Assembly (NCBI RefSeq): GCF_022227845.1
Contig: NZ_JAJNQN010000012.1
Location: forward strand, 47,140 to 111,139
Reading direction: 5' to 3'
Source: Ectothiorhodospira lacustris
Lineage (GTDB): Bacteria; Pseudomonadota; Gammaproteobacteria; Ectothiorhodospirales; Ectothiorhodospiraceae
DNA: 64,000 nucleotides
The notes under the pieces were generated by a model that was not told the DNA's origin, did no database searches, and worked only from the letters and a program-made list of their open reading frames with translations. Of this stretch, positions 28,284 through 35,969 are shown in pieces. The stretch's first letter is position 1, and each line of letters opens with the position of its first letter. A program made the translations under genes and the position numbers.

Positions 28284-29552
28284 ATGCTGTTCGAGAGCTT
28301 TCCCACCGCCGCCGCCGCCGTGCTGGCCTCCATCTTCGTGCTGGCCTTCATCCTCGGCGCGGTGGCCAACAAGACCAACTTCTGCACCATGGGTGCCGTC
28401 TCCGACTGGGTGAACATGGGGGACACCGGGCGCATGAAATCCTGGTTCCTGGCCATAACCGTCGCCATGCTGGGGGTGATCCTGTTCGAGGCCTTCGGCC
28501 TCATCAGCGCGGATGGGGCCTTTCCTCCCTACCGTTCACCTCAGTTCGCCTGGGTGGAGCACCTGTTGGGCGGCCTGATGTTCGGCATCGGCATGACCCT
28601 GGCCAGCGGCTGCGGCAACAAGACCCTGGTACGGGTTGGCGGCGGCAACATCAAGTCCATCATGGTGCTGCTGATCATCGCCGTGATCGCCTACTTCATG
28701 ATCAATCCGTTCCCGGGTACCGCCCACACCCTCTATTCCCTGCTGTTCTACCCCTGGACCAATCCCCTGAGTATCAGCCTGTCGTCCCAACAGGACCTGG
28801 GCTCCCTCGTGGCCGGCAACGAACATGGGGCGATGGCGCGACTCATCATCGGTCTTGTGATCGGCGCGGCGGCCCTGTTTCTGATCTTCCGCAAGGCGGA
28901 CTTCCGAGGCAGCTTCGACAACATCCTCGGCGGCCTCGTGGTGGGGCTGGTGATCGTCGGGGCCTGGTACGTTACCAGCACGGTACAGATCGACGACGGC
29001 ATGGACGGTCGGCACAGCCTGCAAAGCTATGTCCAGGACTGGGACTTCCTGGCCGATGATCCGGGCGGACGCCCCGGCGAGGCGGCCCCCTGGGCCGCCC
29101 AGTCCTTCACCTTCATTAATCCCATGGGGCAGACCCTGCGCTATGCGGGCAGTGGTTTCGACGCCACCCTGCTATACATCGGCGTTATCGCCCTGGTGGG
29201 GGTGATCGTGGGTTCCCTGTTCTGGGCCATGGTCTCAGGCGCCTTCCGGGTGGAATGGTTTGCCTCCCTGAGGGACTTCTTCAACCACGTCATCGGCGCC
29301 ATCCTGATGGCCTTCGGCGGTGTCCTGGCCATGGGCTGCACCATCGGCCAGGGCATCACCGCCATCTCCACCCTGGCCCTGGGCGGTTTTCTCACCTTCG
29401 GCGCCATCGTCCTGGGCGCAGCCATGACCATGAAGATCCAGTACTACAAGATGCTCTACGAAGACGAAGCCACCTTCTTCAAGGCCTTTGTCACCGGCTT
29501 GGTGGACCTGCGCCTGCTGCCCGCCCGACTCAGAAAGCTGGAGGCCATGTAG
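28284..29552 (+). CDS. YeeE/YedE-family sulfur-compound transporter
   Basis: A 422-residue membrane protein with about ten helices in two halves, the full-length YeeE/TsuA form. The three cysteines expected to relay thiosulfate are present: Cys34 in NKTNFCTMG, Cys110 in LASGCGNKTL and Cys352 in AMGCTIGQGITA. GGAG precedes the ATG at good distance. A TusA-like partner, common next to such genes, is not found here. The family imports thiosulfate or selenium/sulfur compounds; the substrate is inferred. A long central hydrophilic loop (residues 215-275 region) is unusual but seen in larger members. Confidence 0.85.
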   Translation: MLFESFPTAAAAVLASIFVLAFILGAVANKTNFCTMGAVSDWVNMGDTGRMKSWFLAITVAMLGVILFEAFGLISADGAFPPYRSPQFAWVEHLLGGLMFGIGMTLASGCGNKTLVRVGGGNIKSIMVLLIIAVIAYFMINPFPGTAHTLYSLLFYPWTNPLSISLSSQQDLGSLVAGNEHGAMARLIIGLVIGAAALFLIFRKADFRGSFDNILGGLVVGLVIVGAWYVTSTVQIDDGMDGRHSLQSYVQDWDFLADDPGGRPGEAAPWAAQSFTFINPMGQTLRYAGSGFDATLLYIGVIALVGVIVGSLFWAMVSGAFRVEWFASLRDFFNHVIGAILMAFGGVLAMGCTIGQGITAISTLALGGFLTFGAIVLGAAMTMKIQYYKMLYEDEATFFKAFVTGLVDLRLLPARLRKLEAM

Positions 29553-29562
29553 CCGTTATTTT

Positions 29563-29593
29563 CCGCCCTTCTCCCCAAAGGGGAGAAGGGCGG
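29563..29593. terminator. 14-bp palindrome after the YeeE gene (CCCTTCTCCC family)
   Basis: CCGCCCTTCTCCCC and GGGGAGAAGGGCGG flank a three-base AAA loop, 10 bases after the transporter stop. It lacks a U-run, so it is a weak intrinsic terminator at best. Sequences of the same family recur at 53669-53694 and 63966-63992, so it is a dispersed palindromic repeat. Confidence 0.65.
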
Positions 29594-29627
29594 GGGATGA
29601 GGGGGGTGACCTTTCCTGCAAAAAAAC

Positions 29628-29655
29628 TTGCACTTCCCGGAAAATCCAGTAAGAT
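29628..29655 (+). promoter_or_regulatory. Likely sigma-70 promoter of tRNA-Lys
   Basis: A TTGCAC at 29628-29633 and a TAAGAT at 29650-29655, spaced 16 bases, stand about 50 bases before the tRNA. The following bases are C-rich, as in stringently controlled stable-RNA promoters. Confidence 0.5.
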
Positions 29656-29703
29656 ACCTGCCCTTTCCAGGGGTAACCAAAACCCTGGAACATCCCTCCC
29701 AGT

Positions 29704-29779
29704 GGGTCGTTAGCTCAGTTGGTAGAGCAGGAGACTTTTAATCTCTTGGTCGTAGGTTCGAATCCTACACGACCCACCA
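29704..29779 (+). tRNA. tRNA-Lys (anticodon TTT)
   Basis: A 76-base cloverleaf including an encoded CCA. The acceptor stem GGGTCGT pairs with ACGACCC. The D arm is GCTC-AGTTGGTA-GAGC, the anticodon stem-loop is GGAGA-CTTTTAA-TCTCT with TTT at 29737-29739, and the T arm is GTAGG-TTCGAAT-CCTAC. All stems close. A small GGCG-CTTA-CGCC hairpin follows at 29789. The DNA downstream is degenerate for about 1 kb. Confidence 0.98.
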
Positions 29780-30560
29780 TTTAAATCAGGCGCTTACGCC
29801 ACCCTCCCGCTCCCGATGATTTCAGGATTATGGTGCCGGGCGTCGCTGTGGCACCTAAGCGGCCATCGCGCTGCCGCGATCCGTATCGATCTGTTACTGC
29901 CCCTGTGCCCCTATGGTTGATGGGCTTTCAGGTGCTTTTTTGCGTGGCATTTTGTGATTTTCCTCGCAGAGCGAAGAAAATGCTTTGCCAAACGCACACA
30001 CGGTCCCGAGTCTGTAGATGCCGCTTAGCGGCTAATGGCTAATGGCTGGAGGGTCGTGGACCGGGCTGTGCCCGGTACGGACTGCACGCGACGCCGGCAG
30101 TCTGTTACTTCACAGAACAGAATGCTCTTTTTTGTAAATAAGGGGGCATTGGAGATTTTACTGTGGCCGCCCTCAGGTTAGTTCTTCCGCTCCGAGGGAT
30201 ACATTTTTGTCCGGGCTATCACTTCCCTTTATCAGTTATGTAAGGGACTTTCACCACCCCCAAGTCATCCCGAGGCGCCATCCTCGGGAACAGCGCCCTT
30301 CTCGGCATGAACCCCGTCGACTGGCGCTCATGGGCAAATACCCGCAATGACAATCCCCAGAGGTCCCTTGCGGTCCGCGCAGGACTGATGGCTTCTCCCA
30401 TCAAGACCAAGCCCGCATGGGCAGTGAGGGTGCGGCGAGGGGACTGTTCCAGGCGCGGCGCTTGGCGGGGCATGTGGGTTCACCCAGCTGGTGCAATGGA
30501 ATGCGCTTATTTTCTTATGCATCTCTTTGTTTTTAAAGCAAAATAATCAAATTCTCCGGA
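29780..30560. other. Gene-poor, degenerate DNA after tRNA-Lys
   Basis: No convincing intact gene in about 780 bases. The composition is patchier and more AT-rich than elsewhere. Visible structures are GCCGC-TTA-GCGGC near 30019-30032, tandem AATGGCT units near 30034-30046, a 7-bp hairpin ACCGGGC-TGT-GCCCGGT at 30060-30076, and T-runs at about 29936 and 30127. A possible transposase fragment (30219-30473) is listed separately. I looked for a duplicated tRNA 3' end (an att site) in this stretch and did not find one. Confidence 0.6.
30219..30473 (-). pseudogene. Possible truncated transposase N-terminus
   Basis: An open frame of 84 codons on the minus strand. Only one stretch looks protein-like, RTLTAHAGLVLMGEAI, which resembles the N-terminal LTAxAGLxLxxE pattern of IS1380-type transposases. 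The rest has no recognisable features and the frame stops early. No inverted-repeat ends or catalytic residues are found nearby. I call it a decayed fragment with low confidence. Confidence 0.3.
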
Positions 30561-30566
30561 AGCTCT

Positions 30567-30689
30567 TCACGGATTTAGGTCTTCTTCAATGGCGACAGCA
30601 CGCATGGTTTTGCCAAGGTGCTCTTGAAAATCACTGAAACGGACTCGGAAGGCAGCCAGTGTTTCGTGGTTTTCCTGGGTCAATCGCAT
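30567..30689 (-). CDS. Short 40-residue frame, probable remnant of a larger gene
   Basis: A minus-strand frame from ATG at 30689 to TGA at 30567-30569. The translation is highly protein-like and helical: LAAFRVRFSDFQEHLGKTMR, then AVAIEEDLNP. The same frame continues ten codons upstream of the ATG (reading ...TEQIQKI) to a TGA, so coding character exceeds the ORF, which suggests a truncated or frameshifted gene. The FQEHLGKTMRAVA pattern recalls small antitoxin-like or HEPN/MNT accessory proteins, but I cannot name a family. Confidence 0.4.
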   Translation of the reverse strand: MRLTQENHETLAAFRVRFSDFQEHLGKTMRAVAIEEDLNP

Positions 30690-30720
30690 GATTTTTTGGA
30701 TTTGCTCCGTGCCTTGACCT

Positions 30721-30730
30721 CACTATAGTG
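30721..30730. promoter_or_regulatory. Palindrome CACTATAGTG upstream of the flavin reductase
   Basis: A perfect 10-bp palindrome 57 bases before the ATG of the reductase, next to TTGACC (30714-30719). It could be an operator overlapping a promoter. It also lies just upstream of the short minus-strand frame at 30567-30689, so it may belong to that gene instead. Confidence 0.35.
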
Positions 30731-30787
30731 TAGAAATCGTCTTTGAACCATTCACTCGAACAGAATGCACGATAACGGAGGATTTCC

Positions 30788-31378
30788 ATGCCCAAGCCAT
30801 GTCTGCTTGCCCTGTCCGGCAGTGCCCGCCGGGATTCCCTGAACCGCAAGGTGCTGGCCGTGATGGTGCGCGGTGCCGAGGCGGCGGGGGCCGAGGTCCG
30901 GGTGGTGAGTCTGGGCGACTACCCCTTGCCCCTCTATGACGGCGACCTGGAAGACACCCAGGGGTTGCCCGACAATGCCGCCCAGTTGCAGCAGTTGTTC
31001 GCCGATCATGACGGCCTGCTGCTGGCTTCCCCCGAATACAACGGCTTCTTCACCCCCCTGCTCAAGAACGCCCTGGACTGGGTGTCTCGTCCGCTGCCGG
31101 ACGGCTCCGGCCGGCCGGGCACCGCTTGTGTGTGGGGCAAGCCTGCCGGCATCGCTGCCGCATCCCCCGGTGGTTTGGGTGGTATCCGTTCCTTGCAGCA
31201 TACCCGCCAGTACCTGGCCAATCTGGGTTTCCTGGTGGTGCCGGAGCAGATGGGGGTGGGCCAGGCGGACAAGGCGTTCACGGACGCCGGTGAGCTCAGG
31301 GACGAGGGCGTTCGCAAGGCGGTGGAGGGTGTGGGCGCCGCGGTGGTGCGTGTGGCCATGGCCGTCAAGGCGAGCTGA
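30788..31378 (+). CDS. NADPH-dependent FMN reductase (ChrR/SsuE-like)
   Basis: A 196-residue flavodoxin-fold reductase. The FMN phosphate loop is LSGSARRDSLNRKVL and the second FMN motif is ASPEYNGFFTPLLKNALDWVSRP, which is diagnostic of the family containing ChrR, ArsH and SsuE. Members reduce quinones, azo compounds or metal oxyanions with NAD(P)H. GGAGG precedes the ATG. Its last 14 bases overlap the end of the convergent inositol-phosphatase-like gene. Confidence 0.88.
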   Translation: MPKPCLLALSGSARRDSLNRKVLAVMVRGAEAAGAEVRVVSLGDYPLPLYDGDLEDTQGLPDNAAQLQQLFADHDGLLLASPEYNGFFTPLLKNALDWVSRPLPDGSGRPGTACVWGKPAGIAAASPGGLGGIRSLQHTRQYLANLGFLVVPEQMGVGQADKAFTDAGELRDEGVRKAVEGVGAAVVRVAMAVKAS

Positions 31379-32165
31379 TCAGCCTCAGCCAGGCTTGCCA
31401 TTCCCGCATCAGGTCGGGGCTTGCTGCACATACCGCGGAGCGGGGGCGCAGGTCCAGGGTGTCGGATGCCGGTCCCGTCAGGGTGGCAAAGTGGCCGCCT
31501 GCCTCGCTCAGGATGAGCTGGCCGGCGGCGTAGTCCCACAGGCCCTGCCGGCCGTGCACATAGACGGCAAAGCGTCCGGTGGCCACCCAGCACCACTCCA
31601 GGGCAATGGAGCCGATGGAGCGCTGGGAGGCGTAGGGCGGGGCATTGGCCAGCCGGGTGGCCAGTGCCTTGGGCAGACGTTTGAAGTCCACGCCCGCCAG
31701 GGCCTCGCACAGGGGTGGGGCATCGTCGGGGGCCAGCTTCATGGGGGCACCGTTGAGTTGCGCGCCGGCGCCTCGTCGGGCGGAAAAGGTCTCGTTGCGG
31801 CAGGGGTCATGGACTAGGCCAAAGACCGGTTGGCCGCGTTCCAGCAGGGCCAGGCTGGTGGCGTAGGCCGGCAGGCCCATTCTGAAGTTGCTGGTGCCGT
31901 CCAGCGGGTCCAGTACCCAGACCGGACGATCCTCGGCCAGGGCAGCCTGTTGGCGATCCGGGGACATCTCCTCCCCCAGAAATCCGGTCTCGGGGTAGTG
32001 CCGTCCCAGCCAGGATTGCAGGCCGTGCTGAATGTCCAGGTCTACTTGGGTCACCCAGGAGCCGTCACTCTTGCGCGTGGCGGCGGGTGTTTGTGCCTCC
32101 AGGGCCCGGCTCACCTGGCTGCGGACGGCCTGGATGACGGCTTCGGGATCGATGGTCAGGGACAT
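31365..32165 (-). CDS. Inositol-monophosphatase-family phosphatase
   Basis: A 266-residue Mg-dependent phosphatase. The metal-binding motifs are GEEMSP (Glu), WVLDPLDGTSNFRMGLP (the DPxDGTxNF signature) and LWDYAAGQLILSEAGG (WDxAAG). Substrates in this family include inositol phosphate, fructose-1,6-bisphosphate, 3'-phosphoadenosine-5'-phosphate and histidinol phosphate, and the sequence does not decide between them. The ATG at 32165 (MSLTIDPEAVIQAVR) fits family length. It converges on the FMN reductase with a 14-base overlap. Confidence 0.88.
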   Translation of the reverse strand: MSLTIDPEAVIQAVRSQVSRALEAQTPAATRKSDGSWVTQVDLDIQHGLQSWLGRHYPETGFLGEEMSPDRQQAALAEDRPVWVLDPLDGTSNFRMGLPAYATSLALLERGQPVFGLVHDPCRNETFSARRGAGAQLNGAPMKLAPDDAPPLCEALAGVDFKRLPKALATRLANAPPYASQRSIGSIALEWCWVATGRFAVYVHGRQGLWDYAAGQLILSEAGGHFATLTGPASDTLDLRPRSAVCAASPDLMREWQAWLRLISSP

Positions 32166-32263
32166 GTCGGTCGCGTTGCTCCTGGGACGGTCGGCTCTGG
32201 CTGGGCTACTGTATGCTTCCGATCCATGGTGGTGAGTGTAGTCTGGCATGAGTGGGGAGGAAA

Positions 32264-32734
32264 ATGATGACGCCCGGCGTCCAGCAGGTGAAAAGGGCAG
32301 GGGTTGCGCACACGGTGCACGAATATGACCACGATCCATCCAGCGCCGCCTATGGCAGGGAGGCGGCGCAAAAGCTGGGCCTGCCGGAAGGCCGGGTCTT
32401 CAAGACCCTGGTGGTGAGCCTGGACGGCGCAGGGTTAGCCGTGGCCGTGGTGCCCGTCTCCTCCATGCTCAACATGAAAGGCATCGCCCGGGCCGCCGGG
32501 GCCAAGAAGGCCGCCATGGCGGACAAGGCCCTGGTGGAGCGTACCACTGGTTATGTCCTGGGCGGTGTCAGCCCCCTGGGCCAGAGAAGGCGCCTGACAA
32601 CCTATATCGACGACTCAGCCCAGGGTTTTCCCACGATGTTCGTGAGCGCCGGTCGCCGGGGCCTACAGATCGAACTGTCTCCCCGGGACCTGGCGCGGCT
32701 GACTCAGGCCCGGTTTTTTCCTCTGTGCCAGTAG
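32264..32734 (+). CDS. ybaK: Cys-tRNA(Pro)/aminoacyl-tRNA deacylase, YbaK/EbsC family
   Basis: A 156-residue editing-domain protein. The conserved lysine stretch is GRVFKTLVVSLDG, and ERTTGYVLGGVSPLGQRRRL with IDDSAQGFPTMFVSAGRRGLQIELSP completes the family pattern. It hydrolyses Cys mischarged on tRNA-Pro. Two adjacent ATGs (32264, 32267) follow a strong GGGGAGG; the second has the better spacing. The gene is divergent from the phosphatase by 98 bases. Confidence 0.92.
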   Translation: MMTPGVQQVKRAGVAHTVHEYDHDPSSAAYGREAAQKLGLPEGRVFKTLVVSLDGAGLAVAVVPVSSMLNMKGIARAAGAKKAAMADKALVERTTGYVLGGVSPLGQRRRLTTYIDDSAQGFPTMFVSAGRRGLQIELSPRDLARLTQARFFPLCQ

Positions 32735-32810
32735 CGGCTTCCGGGCGGGCGAGACCCGTTCACATCCAATCCTGATACCGCTTGAGACCCCTCGGTCGTG
32801 GTATGGCTGC

Positions 32811-33566
32811 TCATGCAGTCGCCTTGAGGCACCGCTTTCCCTTGTGAGTGCTTTTGCGCTGGCGCACCTGGGTAATTCCCATTGCCTTGATTCGGGAGGC
32901 CAGGGTGGTGGCCGGAATGCCCAGCAACTCGGCCGCGCCGCTTCGGCCAAACACCTTCCCGTGACAGGCCTCCAGGGCGGCGATGATGTTCTGCCGGTCC
33001 CGTTCCCGGCGCTCCGCTTCCGTGAGCACGGGGTGTGTCTTCTGCGCTTCCTCCGCAGCCGCCGTGGCCTCGGTACGTTTCTCGCGAGGCTCAGACGCTT
33101 CACCCAGGGCTACCAGCAGCAGTTTCCGCTTTTGCACCGTCACGGCGCGAATGGAGCAATTCACTTCAAGCAGCGCGCCATCGACCAAGCCGATCTCCAA
33201 CGCCTGCGTACCAGCCTGGCCTTCAGTCACGGCTTGCTCCACCATGCGGACCAACTGCCGGGGCCGGCCGGGAGCCCAGTGTGTCGGCTTTATGCCCACT
33301 ACGTCCTGAATCGGCCGCCCCAGCAGGGCGCAGGCCCCATGACTGGCGTCCAGTACCCGCATGTCATCCGGTTCCAGCAACAACAAGGCCGCCGGGCTTG
33401 CGCTAAACAGAGCACGGTAGGCCGCATCGTCCGGAACCCCCTGATCCGTCGGGTTTTCCGGCTTGGCCATGATCATCCTTGGTGCGGCATGGCCAAGCGT
33501 GTGCATCAGCCTGTCTTCCGATGCGGGTTGTTGCTGATAAACGCTTTTTTTTGTATGGTTTTTCAT
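32811..33566 (-). CDS. PAS domain - Fis-type HTH regulator lacking AAA+ domain
   Basis: A 251-residue regulator. A PAS domain is at about residues 48-160 (AYRALFSASPAALLLLEPDDMRVLDASHG, then HWAPGRPRQLVRMVEQAV). A charged linker follows, then a Fis/NtrC-type helix-turn-helix at about residues 192-236 (ERDRQNIIAALEACHGKVFG, AAELLGIPATTLASRIKAMG). In sigma-54 activators this HTH sits behind an AAA+ domain, which is entirely absent here. So it cannot remodel sigma-54 holoenzyme and more likely acts as a simple DNA-binding sensor. The true start could be the ATG of MIMAKPE near 33470; neither has a good ribosome site. Confidence 0.8.
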   Translation of the reverse strand: MKNHTKKSVYQQQPASEDRLMHTLGHAAPRMIMAKPENPTDQGVPDDAAYRALFSASPAALLLLEPDDMRVLDASHGACALLGRPIQDVVGIKPTHWAPGRPRQLVRMVEQAVTEGQAGTQALEIGLVDGALLEVNCSIRAVTVQKRKLLLVALGEASEPREKRTEATAAAEEAQKTHPVLTEAERRERDRQNIIAALEACHGKVFGRSGAAELLGIPATTLASRIKAMGITQVRQRKSTHKGKRCLKATA

Positions 33567-33903
33567 TATGTTACGGGCTCACTGTCGGATCGGGTCGCCA
33601 CGGCTCCGAAGTTCCGAACACGGGAAACGATGCCGGAACAGGCTGGAGCGGCTATCGGGGCTGCACTGATTCCGTGCGTATCAAGGGCACTTGGGCCTGC
33701 AAACACTGGAGGTATGATTTTTTAGCACGATGCGTGCCAGGCGGGTCGTCATTCGCGGGGCGGGATGGGACCGACCGAAAGGGCAGGAATGGGGAAACGC
33801 CGATTCTGCGGCGTGATCAGACGGCCAGGGGGGCTCTGAACAGATCTCCCCCGCTTGGGCGGGGGGGATGGTAGGGGGAGTTGATCCGGTGTGCGGCAGG
33901 CCG
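33567..33903. other. 337-base gap between the regulator and the acyl-CoA ligase
   Basis: No credible gene. It holds the upstream region of the PAS-Fis regulator (including AT-rich sequence at 33541-33570) and, near the ligase stop, a hairpin CCCCCGC-TTGG-GCGGGGG at 33848-33865 that probably ends the ligase transcript although it lacks a U-run. Confidence 0.6.
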
Positions 33904-35814
33904 TCACTTGAGTTGGCGGTTGATGATGTCGCTGTACTTTCTTTCGATCACATGACGCTTTTTCTTGAAGGTGCTGGTGATTTCCTCTCCCGGAGTGAAC
34001 TCCTTGTCCAGGAAGTAGATGCTGTGCAGCTTCTCGTGGGGCCTGAAGCCCTTGCGGGGGTGGAGCAGCTTGTTCATCTCACCGCGGAGGCGATCCAGCA
34101 GATGTTTGTCCTTGAGGGCCTCGTCGGCTTCTCCCACGATTTGGTTGTACTTTTCCTGGACAAACTCCCGCAGCTTCTCCATGTCGGGCACGATGAGGGC
34201 GCCCAGTCCTTTCTTGTCCTGCCCCACCAGCACGGCGTCCTTGACGAAGGGGAACATGGACAGGGTGGCCTCAATGTTGGTCGGGTCCACGTTCTCGCCG
34301 CTGGCCAGGACGATGATGTCCTTGGCCCGTCCGGTGATGACCAGTTCTCCGGTCAGGGTCATGCGCCCCAGATCACCGGTGCGCAGGAAGCCGTCGTTGG
34401 TGAAGGCCTGCGCATTGGCGATGTCGTTGTCGTAATAGCCCTTGAATACCTGGGCGCCCCGCACCTGGATTTCCCCTTCGGTGCCGGGGGGGAGCGGTTG
34501 ATCGGTGGCGTCCACGATGCGCAGTTCCGTTTCGCCCACCGCCGGACCCAGGGTGCCGAACACATTGCATTCCAGGCCGCGACCGGCAATGCCCGGTGAA
34601 CACTCGGTCATGCCGTAGGCATTGATGATGCGGATGCCGATGGCGTCGATCCATTCGTCCAGATAGGGCGGCAGGCTGCCGCCGCCGCTGATGGCGGCCT
34701 TGAGGCGGCCCCCGAACTTCTCCTGGACCAAGCGGAATTTCTTGCGTGCCAACAGGTTGGGCAGGAACAGCAGGACGTTGGTCAGTGCCGCCCGAGTCTT
34801 GTCCCCGGCCTGTCGCAGGACGGGGGGCTTGGCAAATACCGGCAACTGGTCCCTCAGGATGCGCTGATTGCGCCGGTAGGCGGCGGATACCCGGACCAGC
34901 AGACTGAAGATCCTGGCCTTTTTCGGATCCTTTTTCTTCAGTTCGGTGGTGATCCGGGTGTGCAGGGCCTCCCACACACGGGGTACGGTGGCCACCAGAG
35001 TGGGCCGGTAGGTCTCCAGGTCCTGGGCAAAGGTCCGGATCGAGGAATAGACCAGGCAACTGCCGCGGGCGATGCCGATGTATTCGGCGGTCCGCTCGAA
35101 GATGTGCCAGGAGGGCAGGATCGATACCCAGACATCCGTCTCATCGAGCGCGATGAGCGGCGGCAGGGTGCGGATGTTGTGCATGATGTTGCTGTGGGTG
35201 AGCATGACCCCCTTGGGCGTGCCGGTGGTGCCCGAGGTATAGATGATGGTCAGCAATTCTTCAGGCTGGATGTGCTCCGCCAGCCCCTTGAACCACTCGA
35301 TGTCCCGGGGTTCGATGGTGCGGTCAGCCAGGATCTCGGTGTAGGACACCACCTTGTGGAACCAGGTATGCTTTTCCGCCCCCACCATCACGAACACGCC
35401 CCGGGGCTTGAGGCTGTGCAACAGGTCCTGGTGGGCTTCGTAGACCGCATCCGTTTCCACGATCACGAATTCGGCGCCGGAGTGGTTGATGATGTACTCG
35501 ATCTCGCCAGCGGGGGTATCGCAACCGCGGGGCACGCTCACCGCGCCCAGGGCCTGCAGCGCCATGTCGGTGACGATCCAGGCGTAGCGGTTGTCGGACA
35601 GCAGAAAGACCTTGTCGCCCCGCCGGATCTTGCCGGCCTTGAAGGCCCGCGCCAGCAGCAGCACGTCCTCGAAGAATTTTTCATAGGTGACCCGGAATTC
35701 CTCCTCGCCCACCCGGTAGATGAAGGCCAGGCGGCCGTTGAAGTGTTCACAGCTGTTGAGGAAGGTGTGAAACAGGGTCGGCGCGTGCAGCATGGATGGG
35801 TTCACTTTTGGCAT
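33904..35814 (-). CDS. Long-chain fatty-acid--CoA ligase (AMP-binding)
   Basis: A 636-residue adenylate-forming enzyme that activates fatty acids to acyl-CoA. The AMP-binding signature reads LLTIIYTSGTTGTPKGVMLTH. INAYGMTECSPGIA, GEIQVRGAQVFKGYYDN and the hinge GFLRTGDLGRMT with VITGRAKDIIVLASGENV are the other core motifs. The ATG at 35814 (MPKVNPSMLHAP) gives the usual length for the bacterial long-chain group related to FadD15/FAA1. A hairpin terminator-like element lies after its stop. It is divergent from the signalling protein. Confidence 0.92.
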   Translation of the reverse strand: MPKVNPSMLHAPTLFHTFLNSCEHFNGRLAFIYRVGEEEFRVTYEKFFEDVLLLARAFKAGKIRRGDKVFLLSDNRYAWIVTDMALQALGAVSVPRGCDTPAGEIEYIINHSGAEFVIVETDAVYEAHQDLLHSLKPRGVFVMVGAEKHTWFHKVVSYTEILADRTIEPRDIEWFKGLAEHIQPEELLTIIYTSGTTGTPKGVMLTHSNIMHNIRTLPPLIALDETDVWVSILPSWHIFERTAEYIGIARGSCLVYSSIRTFAQDLETYRPTLVATVPRVWEALHTRITTELKKKDPKKARIFSLLVRVSAAYRRNQRILRDQLPVFAKPPVLRQAGDKTRAALTNVLLFLPNLLARKKFRLVQEKFGGRLKAAISGGGSLPPYLDEWIDAIGIRIINAYGMTECSPGIAGRGLECNVFGTLGPAVGETELRIVDATDQPLPPGTEGEIQVRGAQVFKGYYDNDIANAQAFTNDGFLRTGDLGRMTLTGELVITGRAKDIIVLASGENVDPTNIEATLSMFPFVKDAVLVGQDKKGLGALIVPDMEKLREFVQEKYNQIVGEADEALKDKHLLDRLRGEMNKLLHPRKGFRPHEKLHSIYFLDKEFTPGEEITSTFKKKRHVIERKYSDIINRQLK

Positions 35815-35969
35815 TGATCCCTGACCGGCACGGACGCGAAAGATGTTGCGTCGCGGCAAATCAGACGTGGTGGGCAAGGGGGCAATCTATGCCAGAGATC
35901 CCATTAAAAACAATGATGCAGGCCATTCAATGACCGGTTCGCACGTATCCCATTCATGGTCGGTGGCGT

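Noticed and set aside
30714..30730. CTCACTATAG match to the phage T7 promoter core
   Set aside because: Only ten bases match, the rest of the 17-base consensus does not, and there is no phage context.
29704..30787. attachment-site duplication of the tRNA-Lys 3' end
   Set aside because: I looked for the T-arm and acceptor sequence repeated within the following kilobase and saw none, so there is no direct evidence of an integrated element.
33680..33710. Possible sigma-54 promoter (GGCAC...TGC) upstream of the PAS-Fis regulator
   Set aside because: The GG-GC spacing is off by one base and the element is on the plus strand, pointing away from the regulator.
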